NCBI GenBank assembly: GCA_002897115.2
Contig: BCIH01000001.1
Coordinates: 1,779,999 to 1,843,998 of the forward strand
Length of the DNA stretch: 64,000 nucleotides
Direction of reading: 5' to 3'
DNA from: Prototheca cutis
Taxonomy: Eukaryota > Chlorophyta > Trebouxiophyceae > Chlorellales > Chlorellaceae
Shown here: positions 51,692-63,283 of the stretch, piece after piece
Layout of the letters: every line of letters begins with the position of its first letter
How positions within the stretch are numbered: the first letter of the stretch is position 1
Notes under the pieces: model-generated
Database searches by the model: none
What the model was told of the DNA's origin: nothing
What the model saw: only the letters and a program-made list of their open reading frames with translations
Position numbers and translations under genes: made by a program

Positions 51692-53104
51692 CTACACAGT
51701 GACTGTCTGACGCTCCCCAGTGGCTGCCTCGGCCAGTGCTGGCACGGTTGAGCCGTCATAGTCGAGGAACCTGTCCGCGATGAGGATGTCGGTGGGAGTG
51801 GTGACCTTGATGTTCGTGTAGGAGCTGGGGGTCACCCGCACCGGCTCGCCCAGCGCCTCCACAATGGACACATCGTCAGTGACTTCAAGCCCCCGCTCAT
51901 GCACGAGCTGGAATCCGCGGCGAAGCAACTCGGGCGCGATGACCTGCGGCGTCTGCACCTCCCATAGCGCGTCCCGCTGCAGCGTGCGCACGACACCAAG
52001 TTCACCGTCTACTTCCTTGATCGTGGCCTTGGCCTGGACGCCGAGCACCGCCGCGCCGACGGCTGCGGCATCCTGCAGGCACCGCCGGATGTAGTCAGCC
52101 CGCACCAGCGGTCGTGCCGAGTCGTGAATGGCAACGAGCGTGCTGGTGGAGGATATCACCTAATATCGGATGGGCAGCGAGGATGTGGTTTTCAACGGCG
52201 GATGGGCTTCGGGTGTGTGTTCTGTTTGTCCCGTCATTGTCGTGATGACAGACATTACACACGGCCCCGCCACACCTGGAATCCATTGAACACCGAGTCT
52301 TGGCGCTCTTTGCCGGGACGAGCAAACACGAGCGAGGCGTCAGCCTGCGCCTGACCGTATGCCTCCTCAAAAATGTGCCTGGAGCCATAGGGTGACGGGG
52401 TGCCCGGTGAAATCACGCAAGCCATACGAACCGTGCCTGGACCTGTAATGTACATTGCTCTGTCACCTTGAGCAACAAGGCAACATCGCAACCAACATCC
52501 AGTCGGTCAAACAGTCGGCAACTGTCCCAGTCCATCCACGCACCGCCAGGAATCGTCGCAGACAACCACGACCTCTCCCACTTCGGGCATGCTCAGGAAC
52601 GTCCGCAAGGAGTAGGTGCAGATGGGTTCACCACGGATCTTGAGATACTGCTTGGGGATCTGTGCACCCATGCGCTTGCCCGAGCCGCCAGACAGCAGCA
52701 CCACGGTGACTGATTTGAGCGCGACGGTGGGCCCAGACGCGCCTGTTGGGTTCTCCTGCCATGTGTAAACGTACAGCATTATTGAATCATTTAAACCACA
52801 AATCGACAATGCTGCTTCCGGGCTCAAGCAAGCTTCATAGCCGCAGCCCCAGCAGGGCCCCCAGGGAGGCCTTGGGAGACGCAGCCACCCACCCTACTGA
52901 GCGCACCGCTCGAATGACGATGTTGGCCTTCCGTGCCAGGCATGGACTCGTCCATGCCCACCTCGCATTCTTCACATCTCGATGCTGGACGTCACTGCCT
53001 TGTCGCCTTGAAATGGAGACAAACGGGCGGCGTGCTGGTGGGCACGAGCTCCACCGGACTGGCACCGCCGTCGCCCGGCACTGCAAGGCCGATGCGAGCT
53101 GCAT
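51692..53104 (-). CDS. ispD: 2-C-methyl-D-erythritol 4-phosphate cytidylyltransferase (IspD), plastid
   Basis: Third enzyme of the MEP isoprenoid pathway: transfers CMP from CTP to methylerythritol phosphate in the plastid. Exons 53104-52898, 52755-52544, 52378-52276 and 52159-51692 join in phase to 329 residues. Exon 1 ([20 protein letters not shown]...) is rich in Ala, Ser and Arg with almost no acid residues, as expected of a transit peptide. The enzyme begins [37 protein letters not shown] (nucleotide-binding G-rich loop and Lys), then [82 protein letters not shown] and the C-terminal [17 protein letters not shown]. An in-frame ATG at 53137 would lengthen the transit peptide. Confidence 0.95.
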
Positions 53105-53512
53105 CGCGTGATCTTGCTGAGTCGGTTGGATCATCAATATGTCGCAATCTCAAAATAAATTTCGTTTCAGCAGACGGGCCGGTGGGTACTGGAGTGAACG
53201 TCGCAATTGGTTGATCGATCCGACGAGGCTTCCTGGGGTAGCCTGGTTTGAAAAGTCTGGGGAGATGGCCCACAATCAATTGTGCCTGAGCAATGTACAC
53301 GGCTTCCACCTGCAGGTCGAGCGAACTGGTGTGTATCGTGCATACCACAACAAGCAGCAATCCATGTGCTGTGCAGTCTCAAACATTGAGATGGCGCATC
53401 GCTGTGGGCCAGAACAGTGAACCTGTGCCCGGGCACGCATGTGCTTGTTGAGGAAGGCCCCTCACACCCTGCGCTCCAGAATGAAACGGATCTTGGGGTT
53501 TGTCCCGTCCTG
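53105..53512. other. Intergenic; nothing recognised
   Basis: 5' flank of ispD and 3' flank of the following minus-strand gene. No supported feature. Confidence 0.5.
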
Positions 53513-55036
53513 CTACCGTTCCGTCGTCTCAGACAGCGCGGCGGCGGCTTCCAGTGCGAGCGCCAGCTTCCCCGCTCGGGTGGTGTGCAGACCCAGTTCT
53601 TGGAGCGCCTTGCGAAGCTGCAGCAATGGTGCAGAGTTGGTTTGGTTCATTGGATGGGAAACATGATCTCGGAAATTGACCAGCATCACACGAGGACTCC
53701 ACCTCACTGCATCCACCAACGCCTCCTCAGGTGTCGCTGGCCCCCTCTCCCTCCCTCCTCCCCCACACAGAGACACGCACAGGCGGGCCCCCAAACTCAC
53801 ATTGCTTTGTTCTGGTCCTTGTCCAGATGCCGGAGGGCTGAGGCCAAACTCCTCCAGCACCCCCTTTGCGATGCGAGTGACATCCCAGGCCTGCCAGCTG
53901 GCCGTGGAACCTCTTGCCCGTTCAGGGCTCCGAGACACACTGGGTGCCACCTGTGCGTGGGTGCTCACTAGACCTTTGGTGGTAGAAGTGACACGCATTG
54001 CGCCTTCTGTGGCCCAAACAACCGAGGCGCCAAAATCCCCTGCGGGAACCACATAATGTGTGGAGAGCATGGCATGCATGCATGCATATGCGCACACATT
54101 TCTCCGAGCTTCTTGCCTGCTGTGCGAGCATCGCTAGTGCAGCTTCCCTGAGGGCCGCACGCTCCACCTCGCGCCGCCCCGCCTCCACCAGGCCCCGCCG
54201 CTTTGAAACCTCCTGGTCTGCACGGTACGCCACTCGCTCTGCCCTGCCAGGACGGCCCAGTTCCTCCTGCTCCAAGGGAAGGCCAGAAGTGGGGGGGGCG
54301 CCACACTTGGATCCGGTGGCATTGGCTGTTGGACAGGCCAACACGATAGCGACAATCGCACACCCGCTCCTCACCCACGTGCCTGGAAGGCAGCAAGGAC
54401 GCTCTGTGCACCTTCCTTGGAGGCAGCTGCCATGGTGGCAATGTCTTTTTTCCTCAGGCACGGATGCCGAACAGCAGGGGCTGGCTGGAGACTGGCGCCG
54501 TCTGCCAAGTCGGCCGTGGTGCGACTGGACGACACAGATCTCTTCTCATTCACGGAGCCCTGACTGTCCTTTTCCGCATCCTTACTTGCATAAAACTGCA
54601 GGGCTGCCGTCACATGGCGCTGCACGGCATCCAGCTTGACTTGAAACGCGCTGCAGGCATCCCTCACTGCCGCCATAGCTGCTTCGGCATCGTCCGTCGA
54701 GCCTTCACCCAACCTCTCATCAGTTTTCCCACAGGGCTGCGGCTCAGAACCGTCAAGGAAATTCATATCTTGATGCTCCTCAACTCCCAGGCTGCTGCTG
54801 CCAGTCCCCGGCCACCGTTCCAGAGACACCACTGCTGCCTCTGCCGCCATTTCATGCTGCACCAGGCTCAGCCGCTGCTTCCTGGCGGCAATTTTGGATG
54901 CCCAGTCCGCCTTGAAAGCCTCGCAAAGAATCTTGAAAGACTGGTACGCATCATCATCGTTGTCCTGGTCCTTAGAAAGGGTGCTGCGGGCCGGCATCAG
55001 CGTTTGATGGCCTCCCTGCACAGCCGCGCAGAACAA
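53513..55036 (-). CDS. Unrecognised helical, coiled-coil-like protein
   Basis: Several exons read as one protein of unknown family. Exon 1 (55036 to about 54375) is helical and charged (YQSFKILCEAFKADWASKIA, AEAAMAAVRDACSAFQVKLD, VTAALQFYASKDAEK). Exon 2, ending at 54098, has strong coiled-coil character (EQEELGRPGRAERVAYRADQ, EVERAALREAALAMLAQQARS). Exon 3 (54039-53801) carries DFGASVVWATEGAMRVTST and WQAWDVTRIAKGVLEEFGL. Exon 4 (53617-53513) ends LALALEAAAALSETTER. The 2-3 junction is GT-AG and phase 1 on both sides with an intron of only 58 bases. The 1-2 junction is not resolved. Intron 3 (183 bases) is itself open, so it could be retained. The start is uncertain. The architecture fits a cytoskeletal or scaffold subunit, which is inference only. 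Confidence 0.45.
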
Positions 55037-55512
55037 GAGACAAAGTCAAGTTGCGTGAGTCTTCCCAGTTCTAACTGAGCATGTTTCATGAATCAAGCTT
55101 CATTTTGCGGATGAATTTCTCGTGGGATGTCATGCTCAAGGGAGGGATTCCTCCCAAGCGGTGCGTTGACCGCCATGGTCAGGCAATCCTCAGAAAAGAA
55201 AATGTGCCCCCCCCCGAAGGGTGCGATCCGATCCAGGGCGCGGCAAATCGGTTGCACCCAAACACGATCGCCCAACGCCACGCTGAAATGCAGCCCCGCA
55301 ACCCTGGTCTTTCAATTGCGGTGCATTTCGGACATCGATTGTGGTACAATGAGCCTGCTTGGGACCGGCGCATTCCAGAATGCGGGGCGTTTCAGACATG
55401 TGAGTCGGGGAACCTGAGGAGGACTGGCGGTCAGGGTTGTGGCTTTGACGTCGCGCATGCCCTCCATTGCAGGAAGCCAAGGCTCACGTATGCACACAAA
55501 TAAACCGCTAAC
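55037..55512. other. Divergent promoter region; nothing recognised
   Basis: Between the helical protein gene (-) and the zinc-knuckle gene (+). Open frames here show no known motif. Confidence 0.45.
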
Positions 55513-56364
55513 ATGGAAAAAAATGCTTATGCGCTGCAGCAACCGGCCCAACGGGGAAACGACGCCGCGGCGGTCTGCCAGAGGTGCCTTCAGAAGGGTC
55601 ACTGGACCTATCAGTGCAAGAACCCACCCGCCTACAACCAGCGACCAACGCGGTCACAGCAGCTGAAGGACCCAAAGCTGCGACAGAGGTTCCTGGACGC
55701 CTCTGAACTGCCCCCTGAGCTCCGGAAGGACAAGGAGGTGGTGAAGCAGGCAAAAGCTTCGCGTAAGCGCCGCCGGTCCTCTTCAAGCAGCAGTGAGAGC
55801 GGGAGTGAGAGCTCCAGCGACAGTAGAAGCTCATCCTCCTCGGATCCCAGCGGCAGCAGCAGTGACAGCGGCAGCAGCGCCAGCAGCTCTGGAACGTCGT
55901 CCTCTTCATCAGGCACAAGCAGCGGCAGCAGCAGTCGCAGCTCTTCCAGCAGCGGCACGTCTTCAGGCACTTCCAGCAGCAGTACCAGGTCATCAACATC
56001 CTCTGGCAGTGACAGCGACACCAGCAGTGGCACCAGCAGTGGCACCAGCTCCAGCGGCGGTGGCAGTGGCAGCAACGCCGTTTCGTCGTCGAGTGGGAGC
56101 GGAACCAGCTCTGGATCATCAAGCAGCAGCGACGGCAGTGCAACATCATCGAGCTCTGCATCGGAGGACCACCGGGCCAAGCGATCCGAGCGGAAGCATG
56201 GCAGCCATCGTGACAAGTCTGGCTCACCTGTTCATCACAGGAGGAGGGCACGGCGCGACTCTGGCTCGCCCCTCAGATCATGGGACAAGGAGACGGAGCT
56301 GTATTTCCGGCGGAGCCCACGTGGGTCCCACCGAGACTCGCACAGCCCCAGGCGGGAACGGTGA
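55513..56364 (+). CDS. ZCCHC10-like zinc-knuckle protein with long Ser-rich domain
   Basis: Single-exon gene of 283 residues. The N-terminus has a CCHC zinc knuckle, CQRCLQKGHWTYQC (residues about 22-35), followed by KNPPAYNQRPTRSQQLKDPK. This is the arrangement of the ZCCHC10 family, thought to bind RNA. After a basic stretch (KASRKRRR) come about 120 residues that are almost only Ser with Gly, Thr and Asp. The C-terminus is Arg/Ser/His-rich (HRAKRSERKHGSHRDKSGSP, SPRGSHRDSHSPRRER), like SR-type splicing proteins. A nuclear RNA-processing role is likely but inferred. The ATG at 55513 opens the protein just before the knuckle. TGTAA is 65 bases past the stop. Confidence 0.85.
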   Translation: MEKNAYALQQPAQRGNDAAAVCQRCLQKGHWTYQCKNPPAYNQRPTRSQQLKDPKLRQRFLDASELPPELRKDKEVVKQAKASRKRRRSSSSSSESGSESSSDSRSSSSSDPSGSSSDSGSSASSSGTSSSSSGTSSGSSSRSSSSSGTSSGTSSSSTRSSTSSGSDSDTSSGTSSGTSSSGGGSGSNAVSSSSGSGTSSGSSSSSDGSATSSSSASEDHRAKRSERKHGSHRDKSGSPVHHRRRARRDSGSPLRSWDKETELYFRRSPRGSHRDSHSPRRER

Positions 56365-56428
56365 GGGAGATGGAGCAGTGTCGCAGTTGAGATGTGAAAA
56401 ACCACATATTACTGACGCATGGTGGTGT

Positions 56429-56433
56429 TGTAA
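56429..56433 (+). promoter_or_regulatory. TGTAA polyadenylation signal of the zinc-knuckle gene
   Basis: TGTAA located 65 bases after the stop codon at 56364. Confidence 0.5.
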
Positions 56434-57303
56434 CCATGCATTGGATTGTTTCGAGAGGCAGCGAGACGTTTGGCCCCCTAGTGTGAGAGGCTGCGTTGGG
56501 CACGGGGTGAGTGTTCTTACGAAGCAATGGCGACCCTAGGACGACCCGAGTGCGTCGGCGCCACGCAAATTGTATAGATCTCTGCATTGCATGCCTACAG
56601 TGCTACTGTTCCAAATTGATCGATTGCCTCTTGGAAAGTTTGCGAGCCTGACGGTTGCCGTCAATGGTCCAACATCGTTCCTGCGACACAGGGGCCGTCC
56701 GTCCGTCCGCCCAATCCGCCGTACGCTCCGAGACTAGTGTGGATCGTGGAATGGCGAGCCAAGAATCTCGTGTACGACGGATTCGCGGCAGCCTGCACGC
56801 CTCAAATTCATGCGCATCGGGCAACAATGAGGCGTGTATTGTTCCTCGGCGAGGCTCCACTCGGGGTTCACGACGTCCTAGGTGTTCCCCATACTGCCTC
56901 GACCAAAGAATGATGGACTGTTTTGGCGCGTCCATAGGCACTAAGAAAACAATGCTGAACTCGACGAGCATGTGCAATAAACAACCGGGGACAACCCGCT
57001 GTATTTCCAAAGACTTGATTGTGGATTGACGTGTTGCTGCGTAGTCCTGTCGCATCCGTCCGCGTCCTGCCAGGTATCTTCATGAGGCCGGCGGGCCTGC
57101 CGTGTGGGGACCCGCCAGAAGCCGGAGCTGGTGCGGCCTGGATCCTGGGACCTACGAGTATGAATTGTGCTTGCTGCCGTGTTCATGTGTACAATTTCGC
57201 AGTTTTTCACATTGCGACATTTGTCCCTGCATTACCACGTAGGCACCTCGGCTGCTCGATACTCCCAGGCGCTCCCACGCCTCGTCACGAGCATGCTCTG
57301 AGC
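56434..57303. other. Intergenic; nothing recognised
   Basis: No coding frame with recognisable motifs. Presumed promoter of the Cys-rich gene toward its right end. Confidence 0.45.
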
Positions 57304-59257
57304 ATGGGCTGCTGCGACGTCTGCGAAATACCTCTCGGCACCTACGATCGCCTTTCATATGCCCCAGATATGGAGGTTTGTGGGTCGAGATGCGCACCCT
57401 ATCCCCTGGAGGCTGCCTATGCCCGACGAGGCATGCAGGGCCAGGCTCGCTCCGGGAACCCCAACACACAAGCCTGCCAGGCCCGCCCGAGTGATGGGGC
57501 CCCGCCTAGGGCGCCCGTCTACAAGGGCTGTCATCACTGCGTCACCTGCATGGTGACCAAGCAGCGTCAGCGAGGGCAATGTCCCACGGGGTGAGTCTCG
57601 GGGCGAGCGGTGTGGTGCTGGGGGCACAGAGCCCGGCACCCCCCGTCCGGGGGGGGACGTCGAGAGATGCCGTGGGAGGGGGGGCTGGGGCTGGGGTTCT
57701 CCGGCCGACGCCCGCAGGCCAGCTGCTCGATATCGCAACACATCAACCCACCGAATGCCTGGACCTATGTAGGTTTCATTGCCAGGATGGGTGGCCGGGC
57801 GGCCTTCCCTCTCCGACGGTCTACTTTGAGATGCGGGCGAGGCAACTTTCCGTCCTTTACCGCTCCTGCCATGTGTACGTCACGCATGATGTCCGATGCT
57901 AGCCAACCGGAATTCCGACATGTCTCTGGGTTGATTCCTGTGCATTCATCATTGTTCGTATGTTTCACGAGTGTCCTTGACCTTTGGGATCCTTTTTTGC
58001 AGGGCAAGCTCCTGGCGACGGATGGATGCTGTGCCGCCACCCTCCATGCTGGCTGCTCGCAGAGGCCGGTCCCAGCTGGAGGTCCTCATCCCAGCCTCCT
58101 ACACCAACATCTCTGCGGTGAGCAGAATGGAGATTGTCCTTGGTTTTGAGCGGTAATTTTTTTTTGCGTGTGTGTTGCTGTGCTGTCGTGGGGATGGGGA
58201 CTTGAACCGCTGACCATGTCCAACACTCCCAACCCCCTCCCCACACACACAGCATGATGCCACAGTTCGGTTTCTGGGCTTGCACGTGACGCCGCTGCCA
58301 CAGCCCACAGCTCGTGCGGGCAAGGGCCGGATGCTGACGGTTCCGCGGACTGACGAGGCGTTCAAGCGTTCACGGACATCTCCGCAGTCGGCGACCGCCC
58401 CCGTCCCTACGCCCACTGCACCGCTGCATTACCAAGCCGAGGCGGCGTTTTATTACAAGCAGCAGCAAGAGCAAGCGGCCAATGCGTGGACCACGATCGG
58501 CCGTGGCATGGGTCCCGGCGGCTATGCAGTGGCAGAAGTCCCGAGACCCGCGACGGCAGCAGTCGCCGCAGCTGTCCCCGCGTGGCACGCCCCTGCCGCG
58601 GCTCGCCCCACGCGTGTGACTGTCCCTGCTCCACCCCATCATCAAACCCTGCCCTGTGTCACTGCTACGGCTGCAGCTGACAGCTGGCTGTCGCTGAGCT
58701 CGACGTCACTGGGTCTCAGCATCAGTGGCAGTGGGCTGTCGGGGACAAGCGCCGGAAGCTTTAGCATGACTCTGGGCAGTGCCGGCACCCCCGACCCCGC
58801 ACCACTGAGTGCCGATGGCACGGCCTGCCTGAGCCTGGGTGCCTCGGGCAGCATTCCCAGCACCCTCAGCTCTATCATTGAAGCCGATGCCATGACGGGC
58901 ATGCCTGCACCCACACACAGCATGAACCCAGAGGCATGGACGATGCCCGGTCCAGCGCACGCGGGCGTCGCCACCGCGCCTCTTCGTCCGGCCACACATT
59001 CCCCGCAAAGCCATACCTGGATGGTGCACCCGGCACCAGGGACCGTCATGGCGCTGCACGCGCCCGCGCCATGGGCCGATGCCGACCGTGCCCAATACTA
59101 TGCCAGGCAACTCGCGATCAAGACGGAGCAAGCCTACGCCTGCCAGCGTGCCGCCCCCGCGCTGCAGGAAAGTGAGACGCATGAACCGGGCACATGGTCG
59201 CTGCTGGTCAGTCTGGCAGGCAGGCTCACCACGCGCCGAGTCGGCGTGCACGCTTGA
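57304..59257 (+). CDS. Unrecognised protein with Cys-rich N-terminus and low-complexity body
   Basis: Exons 57304-57590, 58003-58117 and 58253-59257 join in phase to 468 residues. The N-terminal exon has clustered cysteines (MGCCDVCEIPLG, VCGSRC, KGCHHCVTCMVTKQRQRGQC), spaced like a zinc-binding module though not one I can name. Exon 2 reads SQLEVLIPASYTNISA, joined to HDATVRFLGLHVTPLP, which looks like a short folded part. The long last exon is Ala/Pro/Ser/Thr-rich with a Ser-Gly run (LSLSSTSLGLSISGSGLSG) and ends in a more ordered stretch (ADRAQYYARQLAIKTEQAYA). Phases agree at both junctions, but the 412-base first intron could hide another exon and the start is uncertain. ATG 58022 in exon 2 is an alternative start. 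A DNA- or RNA-binding regulator is possible; no function is assigned. Confidence 0.5.
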
Positions 59258-59551
59258 GGGGAGTGCCTCTGTTGGCCGGTTGTGGGCCCAAGAACTGCCA
59301 CAGGCGAGGGCCTGCGGTTTCTTAAGACTTCTTTTGGTGGGCACGGCAACGTCCGTGTCCCAGTGAATGCTTCTGACCTCGCCTCCCGCGATGCATGGCG
59401 TTGAATTGTGAGAAAGAAAGAGCGATCCCTACTCCCTCGGTTGTTTCCCGTTTGACCCATGCTCGGTACATCTGTGCGCATCAAACCAATCACACATATT
59501 TTCTTGTCTTCGGATGGATGACTGTCATTGTCCAGTGATATCACACGTCTG

Positions 59552-59568
59552 CCCCCCCCCCCCCCCCT

Positions 59569-59617
<49 letters not shown>
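59552..59617. repeat. Poly-C homopolymer tract (66 bases, one interruption)
   Basis: 16 C, then ta, then 48 C. Length is doubtful because of sequencing limits. Confidence 0.9.
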
Positions 59618-59619
<2 letters not shown>

Positions 59620-60216
59620 GTCTAAAGCATCTGCCTGAGCCATTGCTCTGCTGAGATCTTTGTGGATGATGCGAGGTCAAAAGAAAGGATGAATTTACTA
59701 CGGATACAGCTGCCCAATCGTGGGGGCAAGCAAGCATAACGAAACAGACGGCAGTCAGCTCACTCCAAAAAACAGTTGCTTGGAGAGGCAAAGCTGCAAC
59801 ACACGAAATCAAGCTGATACGGCCCGCCACCGGGAGAATGCAAGGAAACAATGCTTGCCATGCAGAATTTGATGTGGCGGTGATGGGCACGGGAATTGAG
59901 AACGCCGGGCGTATGAGAGCTCCACCACCACTACCACTCCTCGTGGTGAAATCCAGCGCTGCGGCCATCACACGCGCACTAGGGCTCCCATGCTCAGGCA
60001 GCGCTAGACGTCGGGTTCGGGGCAGCCCTGTTGAGAAAAGCTCAGGGCGCGTCCTTTGCGATGCCCATTTGCGCTGCCATTTGCTGCCATGCCGGACCCG
60101 ACGACGGGAGCGACTGGGGGCGGGCTCTGGCGAAGCCGGTGGCCCCTCTGCGCGGAGAGGGGGCGTCGTTGGGCAAGGGACGGGTCTGAGGCAAGAGAGA
60201 GAGGAGAGAAGAAGTT

Positions 60217-60236
60217 GGGGGGGGGGGGGGGGGGGG
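60217..60236. repeat. Poly-G homopolymer (20 bases)
   Basis: Uninterrupted G run in the 3' flank of the antiporter gene. Confidence 0.9.
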
Positions 60237-60333
60237 ATCAGTAGAAACGATCAAGCTATACGGCATGCTGGCCCAGGAATAGATCCCCCCCCCTTTTAAA
60301 AAAAAAAAGCCGCCCGCCCAATACCAAGCGGAC

Positions 60334-62755
60334 CTGGGGTATGCCGGCCATCTCGAGCTCGGACGCTGGTAGGGCCAGCCAGCTGGCGCCCGTGCCCAGT
60401 CGCACAGACAGCTGGATCAGGAACGGCGTGAGCAGGAGCGACAGTGCGGTCACTCCCATTAACAACAGGTACAGCTGGCTCGGCAGCAGTTCCTGGCTGT
60501 GCGCAAGGGACAGCAGGACAAACACGAACTCTCCAACTTGGGCCAGGGCCAGTCCCACACCCCCCGCCACTTCCAAGCCGTGCCCAAACAGGAGTACGAC
60601 GGCGCCAAAGACGACCGCCTTGGCCGCGACGAGCAGCGCGGTGCCCGCAGCGAGGACGGGGAGGTGGTGCAGCAGGAAGGCCGGGGCGAGCACCATGCCC
60701 GTCGACGACGCAAACAGCGCAAGGAAAAACTGGGTCAGGGGTTCCACGCAGCCGTGCACCGCATCGCCCGCACCCGCCGCGCTGACCGCAGCCCCGGCAA
60801 CAAATGCGCCCAGCTCCGCGCTGATGCCCAGACGCGTGGTTATGAGCGAAACGCAGCAGCACAGCCCCACGGAGGCCAGGCTCTTCAGCTCAGCCGACCC
60901 GCGGCGCGACAGCAGCGCCAGCGGTGCGGGCAGCAGCCACCGCGCCGCCAGCACGGCGGTCACGGCCGTGCCGGCCAGCCGCACCGCCAGCTGCCACAGC
61001 ACACTCGCCAGCGTCGCCCACGCCAGTCCCGTCGTAGCGGGGGGCAGGGGAGCAGGCACACCGTCGCCCAGAGCCGCCGCTGCCATGGCGGTGCCATTGG
61101 CAAGGGGGGAAGTGGCATTGCCAAGCCCTGCCGCAGTTGCGGCAGCCAGCAACAGCCGGTGCTTTGCTCCTCCTGTCGTCGTTGCTCCGCCGTCGTCAGC
61201 ACCCAACGCCGCTGCGAGCCCCGCTGCGGTGCTGTCCACAGCGACACCGACTGCAGCGCCCGCTCCGGCGAGGGTCATGAGCGGAAGCAAAGCAAAAAGC
61301 AGGCCAACCGCACAATCTTGCATGACGAGCGTGCCGATGACGATTTGGCCGCTGGCCGAGTGCTGGCAGCGCCGGTCCGCCAGGCACTTGACGACGATGG
61401 AAGTGGAGCTCATGGCGGCCAGGGCGCCAACAAACGCTCCCGTGGGCGCGGGCGCGCCGATGGCCGCGGCGCCCCCAGCGCCCAGGGCCGACATCGCGGC
61501 AATCTGCACCGCGCCGCCCAGCAGCGCCACGGCCCGCACCGCGCGGAGTTTGGCCAGACTAAACTCCAGACCCAGACTGAACAATAAGAGCTGCACGCCT
61601 AGCTGCGCCAGGGACTGGACCTGGACGGGCTCCGACACCCAGTTTAGGCCGCCGGGGCCGACGGCCGAGCCCGCAATGAAATAACCGTTTATCACGGGCT
61701 GGCCCACGGCTTCCATTGCACCGCCGGCCAGGGCGCTGGCGGCAATCAGCACAGTCAAGTCCTTGACGAGCCGAGGGTCGAGCTGGATGCCCATGGAACC
61801 CTCCTCTCCGGCCTTGGACAGCACGTATTCATTGTCCTTGGAATCGATGATCCGGTCGACGTCCGCCTCCGCGCCCGCGGCCAGCCCGGCAACGGCCCCA
61901 GCCGCCACGTCCTCAGAGCCTCCAGCACCGCTGCCGCCGCCAGCTGCGCCGCCGCCGGAACCCGACCCAGCGGATTTACTAGATCCTGCACCGTCTGCAC
62001 CTGCGGTGGTGTTGGTGCCAGCTCCGGCCGAGCCGTCTGCCGTGGCATTGCCGTGCCGGTCCTTTCTCCCCGAGATGATAATCACCGTCTCCTCGGTGGC
62101 CTGAAGGGTTGGGGTGGAGCTTCTGGCATCTTGTCATACTGTTTGTAAGAGAGTAGTTGCAAGCAAGTGAGCCGCTGGGTGTGCAGCATGTCATGTGCCT
62201 GGGGCTCGCCTGTCAACCCACAAGGGGCAGAATATAACCCCCCCCACACACACACGCGCGCGCGCGCGCGCACGCGCACACGCACCTCCCCAGTCTGGGC
62301 GGTCTTGTTGTAAGCACTGCCCTGCTCGGCGCTCTTCTCCTCCTCGTGCTTGAATTCCTCCTTCAGCGCCTCATCCAGGATCTATACGTGGGTGCCGGTG
62401 GTTGAGTTCGGTTCATTTCCTGTGTCGGTATGCAATGCTGCGCAAATGGGGTACCCCCCACAACAGACTGCCCTGCTGCGGCAAAGCAGCAACAGACAGG
62501 AGATATATCACCCAGGGCTCGGGATCAACGCACATGCGCAATGGTTTCTTTGGGCTTGGTCTCCTGCTTGGCGTCCGTGCCATTGAGAAGCAGTCCCGTC
62601 TCTGTGGCGTTGCCCGTGCGGTTGGCAAGAAGGGGCTCCGCCTGGAGCAGGTTGCGGTACGACAGCGCCGGCGTGGCTATGCCAAACTGCACGCCAAGAC
62701 TGACAAGGAGTAGGAAGGAAAGGCAGTGCCATCCGGCATTCCTTGGGGGCCACAT
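60334..62755 (-). CDS. KEA: KEA-type potassium/proton antiporter (CPA2 family), 3' exon not found
   Basis: Cation/proton exchanger of the KEA4/5/6 (endomembrane) group, controlling pH and potassium in the secretory system. Exons 62755-62534, 62381-62286 and 62100-60334 join in phase to 695 residues. Signal peptide (HCLSFLLLVSLGVQFGIATP) and luminal sequons (NRTGNATETG), then a family-typical helix ILDEALKEEFKHEEEKSAEQ. An unusual Gly/Ser/Ala-rich linker follows. The transport domain is SKDNEYVLSKAGEEGSMGIQ, LDPRLVKDLTVLIAASALAG, GQPVINGYFIAGSAVGPGGL, VQSLAQLGVQLLLFSLGLEF, AMSSTSIVVKCLAD, GTLVMQDCAVGLLFALLPLM (ion-binding QD motif), RLGISAELGAFVAGAAVS and LALAQVGEFVFVLLSLAHSQ. About 12 hydrophobic segments. 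A donor at 60333 implies a short terminal exon. No C-terminal KTN domain is visible, as in KEA4-6. Confidence 0.9.
62247..62284. repeat. CA/CG alternating microsatellite in intron 2 of the antiporter gene
   Basis: About 38 bases of (ca)n(cg)n(ca)n ending at the splice donor of exon 2. Such alternating sequence favours Z-DNA, and on the transcribed strand it places a GC repeat immediately after the donor site. Confidence 0.85.
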
Positions 62756-63283
62756 CAGGCCCACGACGACCGTCAGGCTCCTCGCTTGGAGTCCTTCACC
62801 AGGTCCTCCAAGCTAACCCTCGTCAGGCCCCATGTTCAGAACTGGCGCGTTCCTGCATCAAAAATCTGTTTTACAGAGTTTTCTCCAAGGGACCAGGCTT
62901 GTTCTACGTTGCGTATGCCCTCGACGGTGTGGATCATGTGGCATCCCCCCGATCTTTGCCGGAAAACCTGAGGTTCCGGCCACTGGGCCTGCTGGAAGGT
63001 CCGGTGCTCACAAAGCGGAATGCGCGCAATGACGCACCAAAACAATCTGCTTCAATGCCTCCGTCGTGGAACTGTCTGCATGTGATAAAATGATCCACAC
63101 ATGCCACCTGTGACTCGTGAGTGTTTCCCCACATGGTTCACATGGCAGGTCTCATGATCATGTGATGGGGGTGTCAAAAGGCTACAGGGGGTTTGCATAG
63201 GGTACAGGACGGAAGGTGCCAGTCTACGCTGTTGCACATGCCATGCTGTGCAGAGTTCATTCCAGCGCAATGAGAGGCAGCGG
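62756..63283. other. Intergenic; nothing recognised
   Basis: 5' flank of the antiporter gene and 3' flank of the RAD6-type gene, both on the minus strand. Confidence 0.5.

Larger units (their letters stand above)
59258..60333. other. Intergenic with long poly-C and poly-G tracts; 3' exon(s) of the KEA gene possible
   Basis: C runs 59552-59567 and 59570-59617, G run 60217-60236, and an A run near 60298. The antiporter gene on the minus strand must have a terminal exon to the left of 60334, but none could be recognised with confidence. Confidence 0.6.

Noticed and set aside
58170..58270. Possible tRNA on the minus strand (ggttcaagtcccc)
   Set aside because: The T-stem does not pair and no acceptor, D or anticodon arms can be formed around it.
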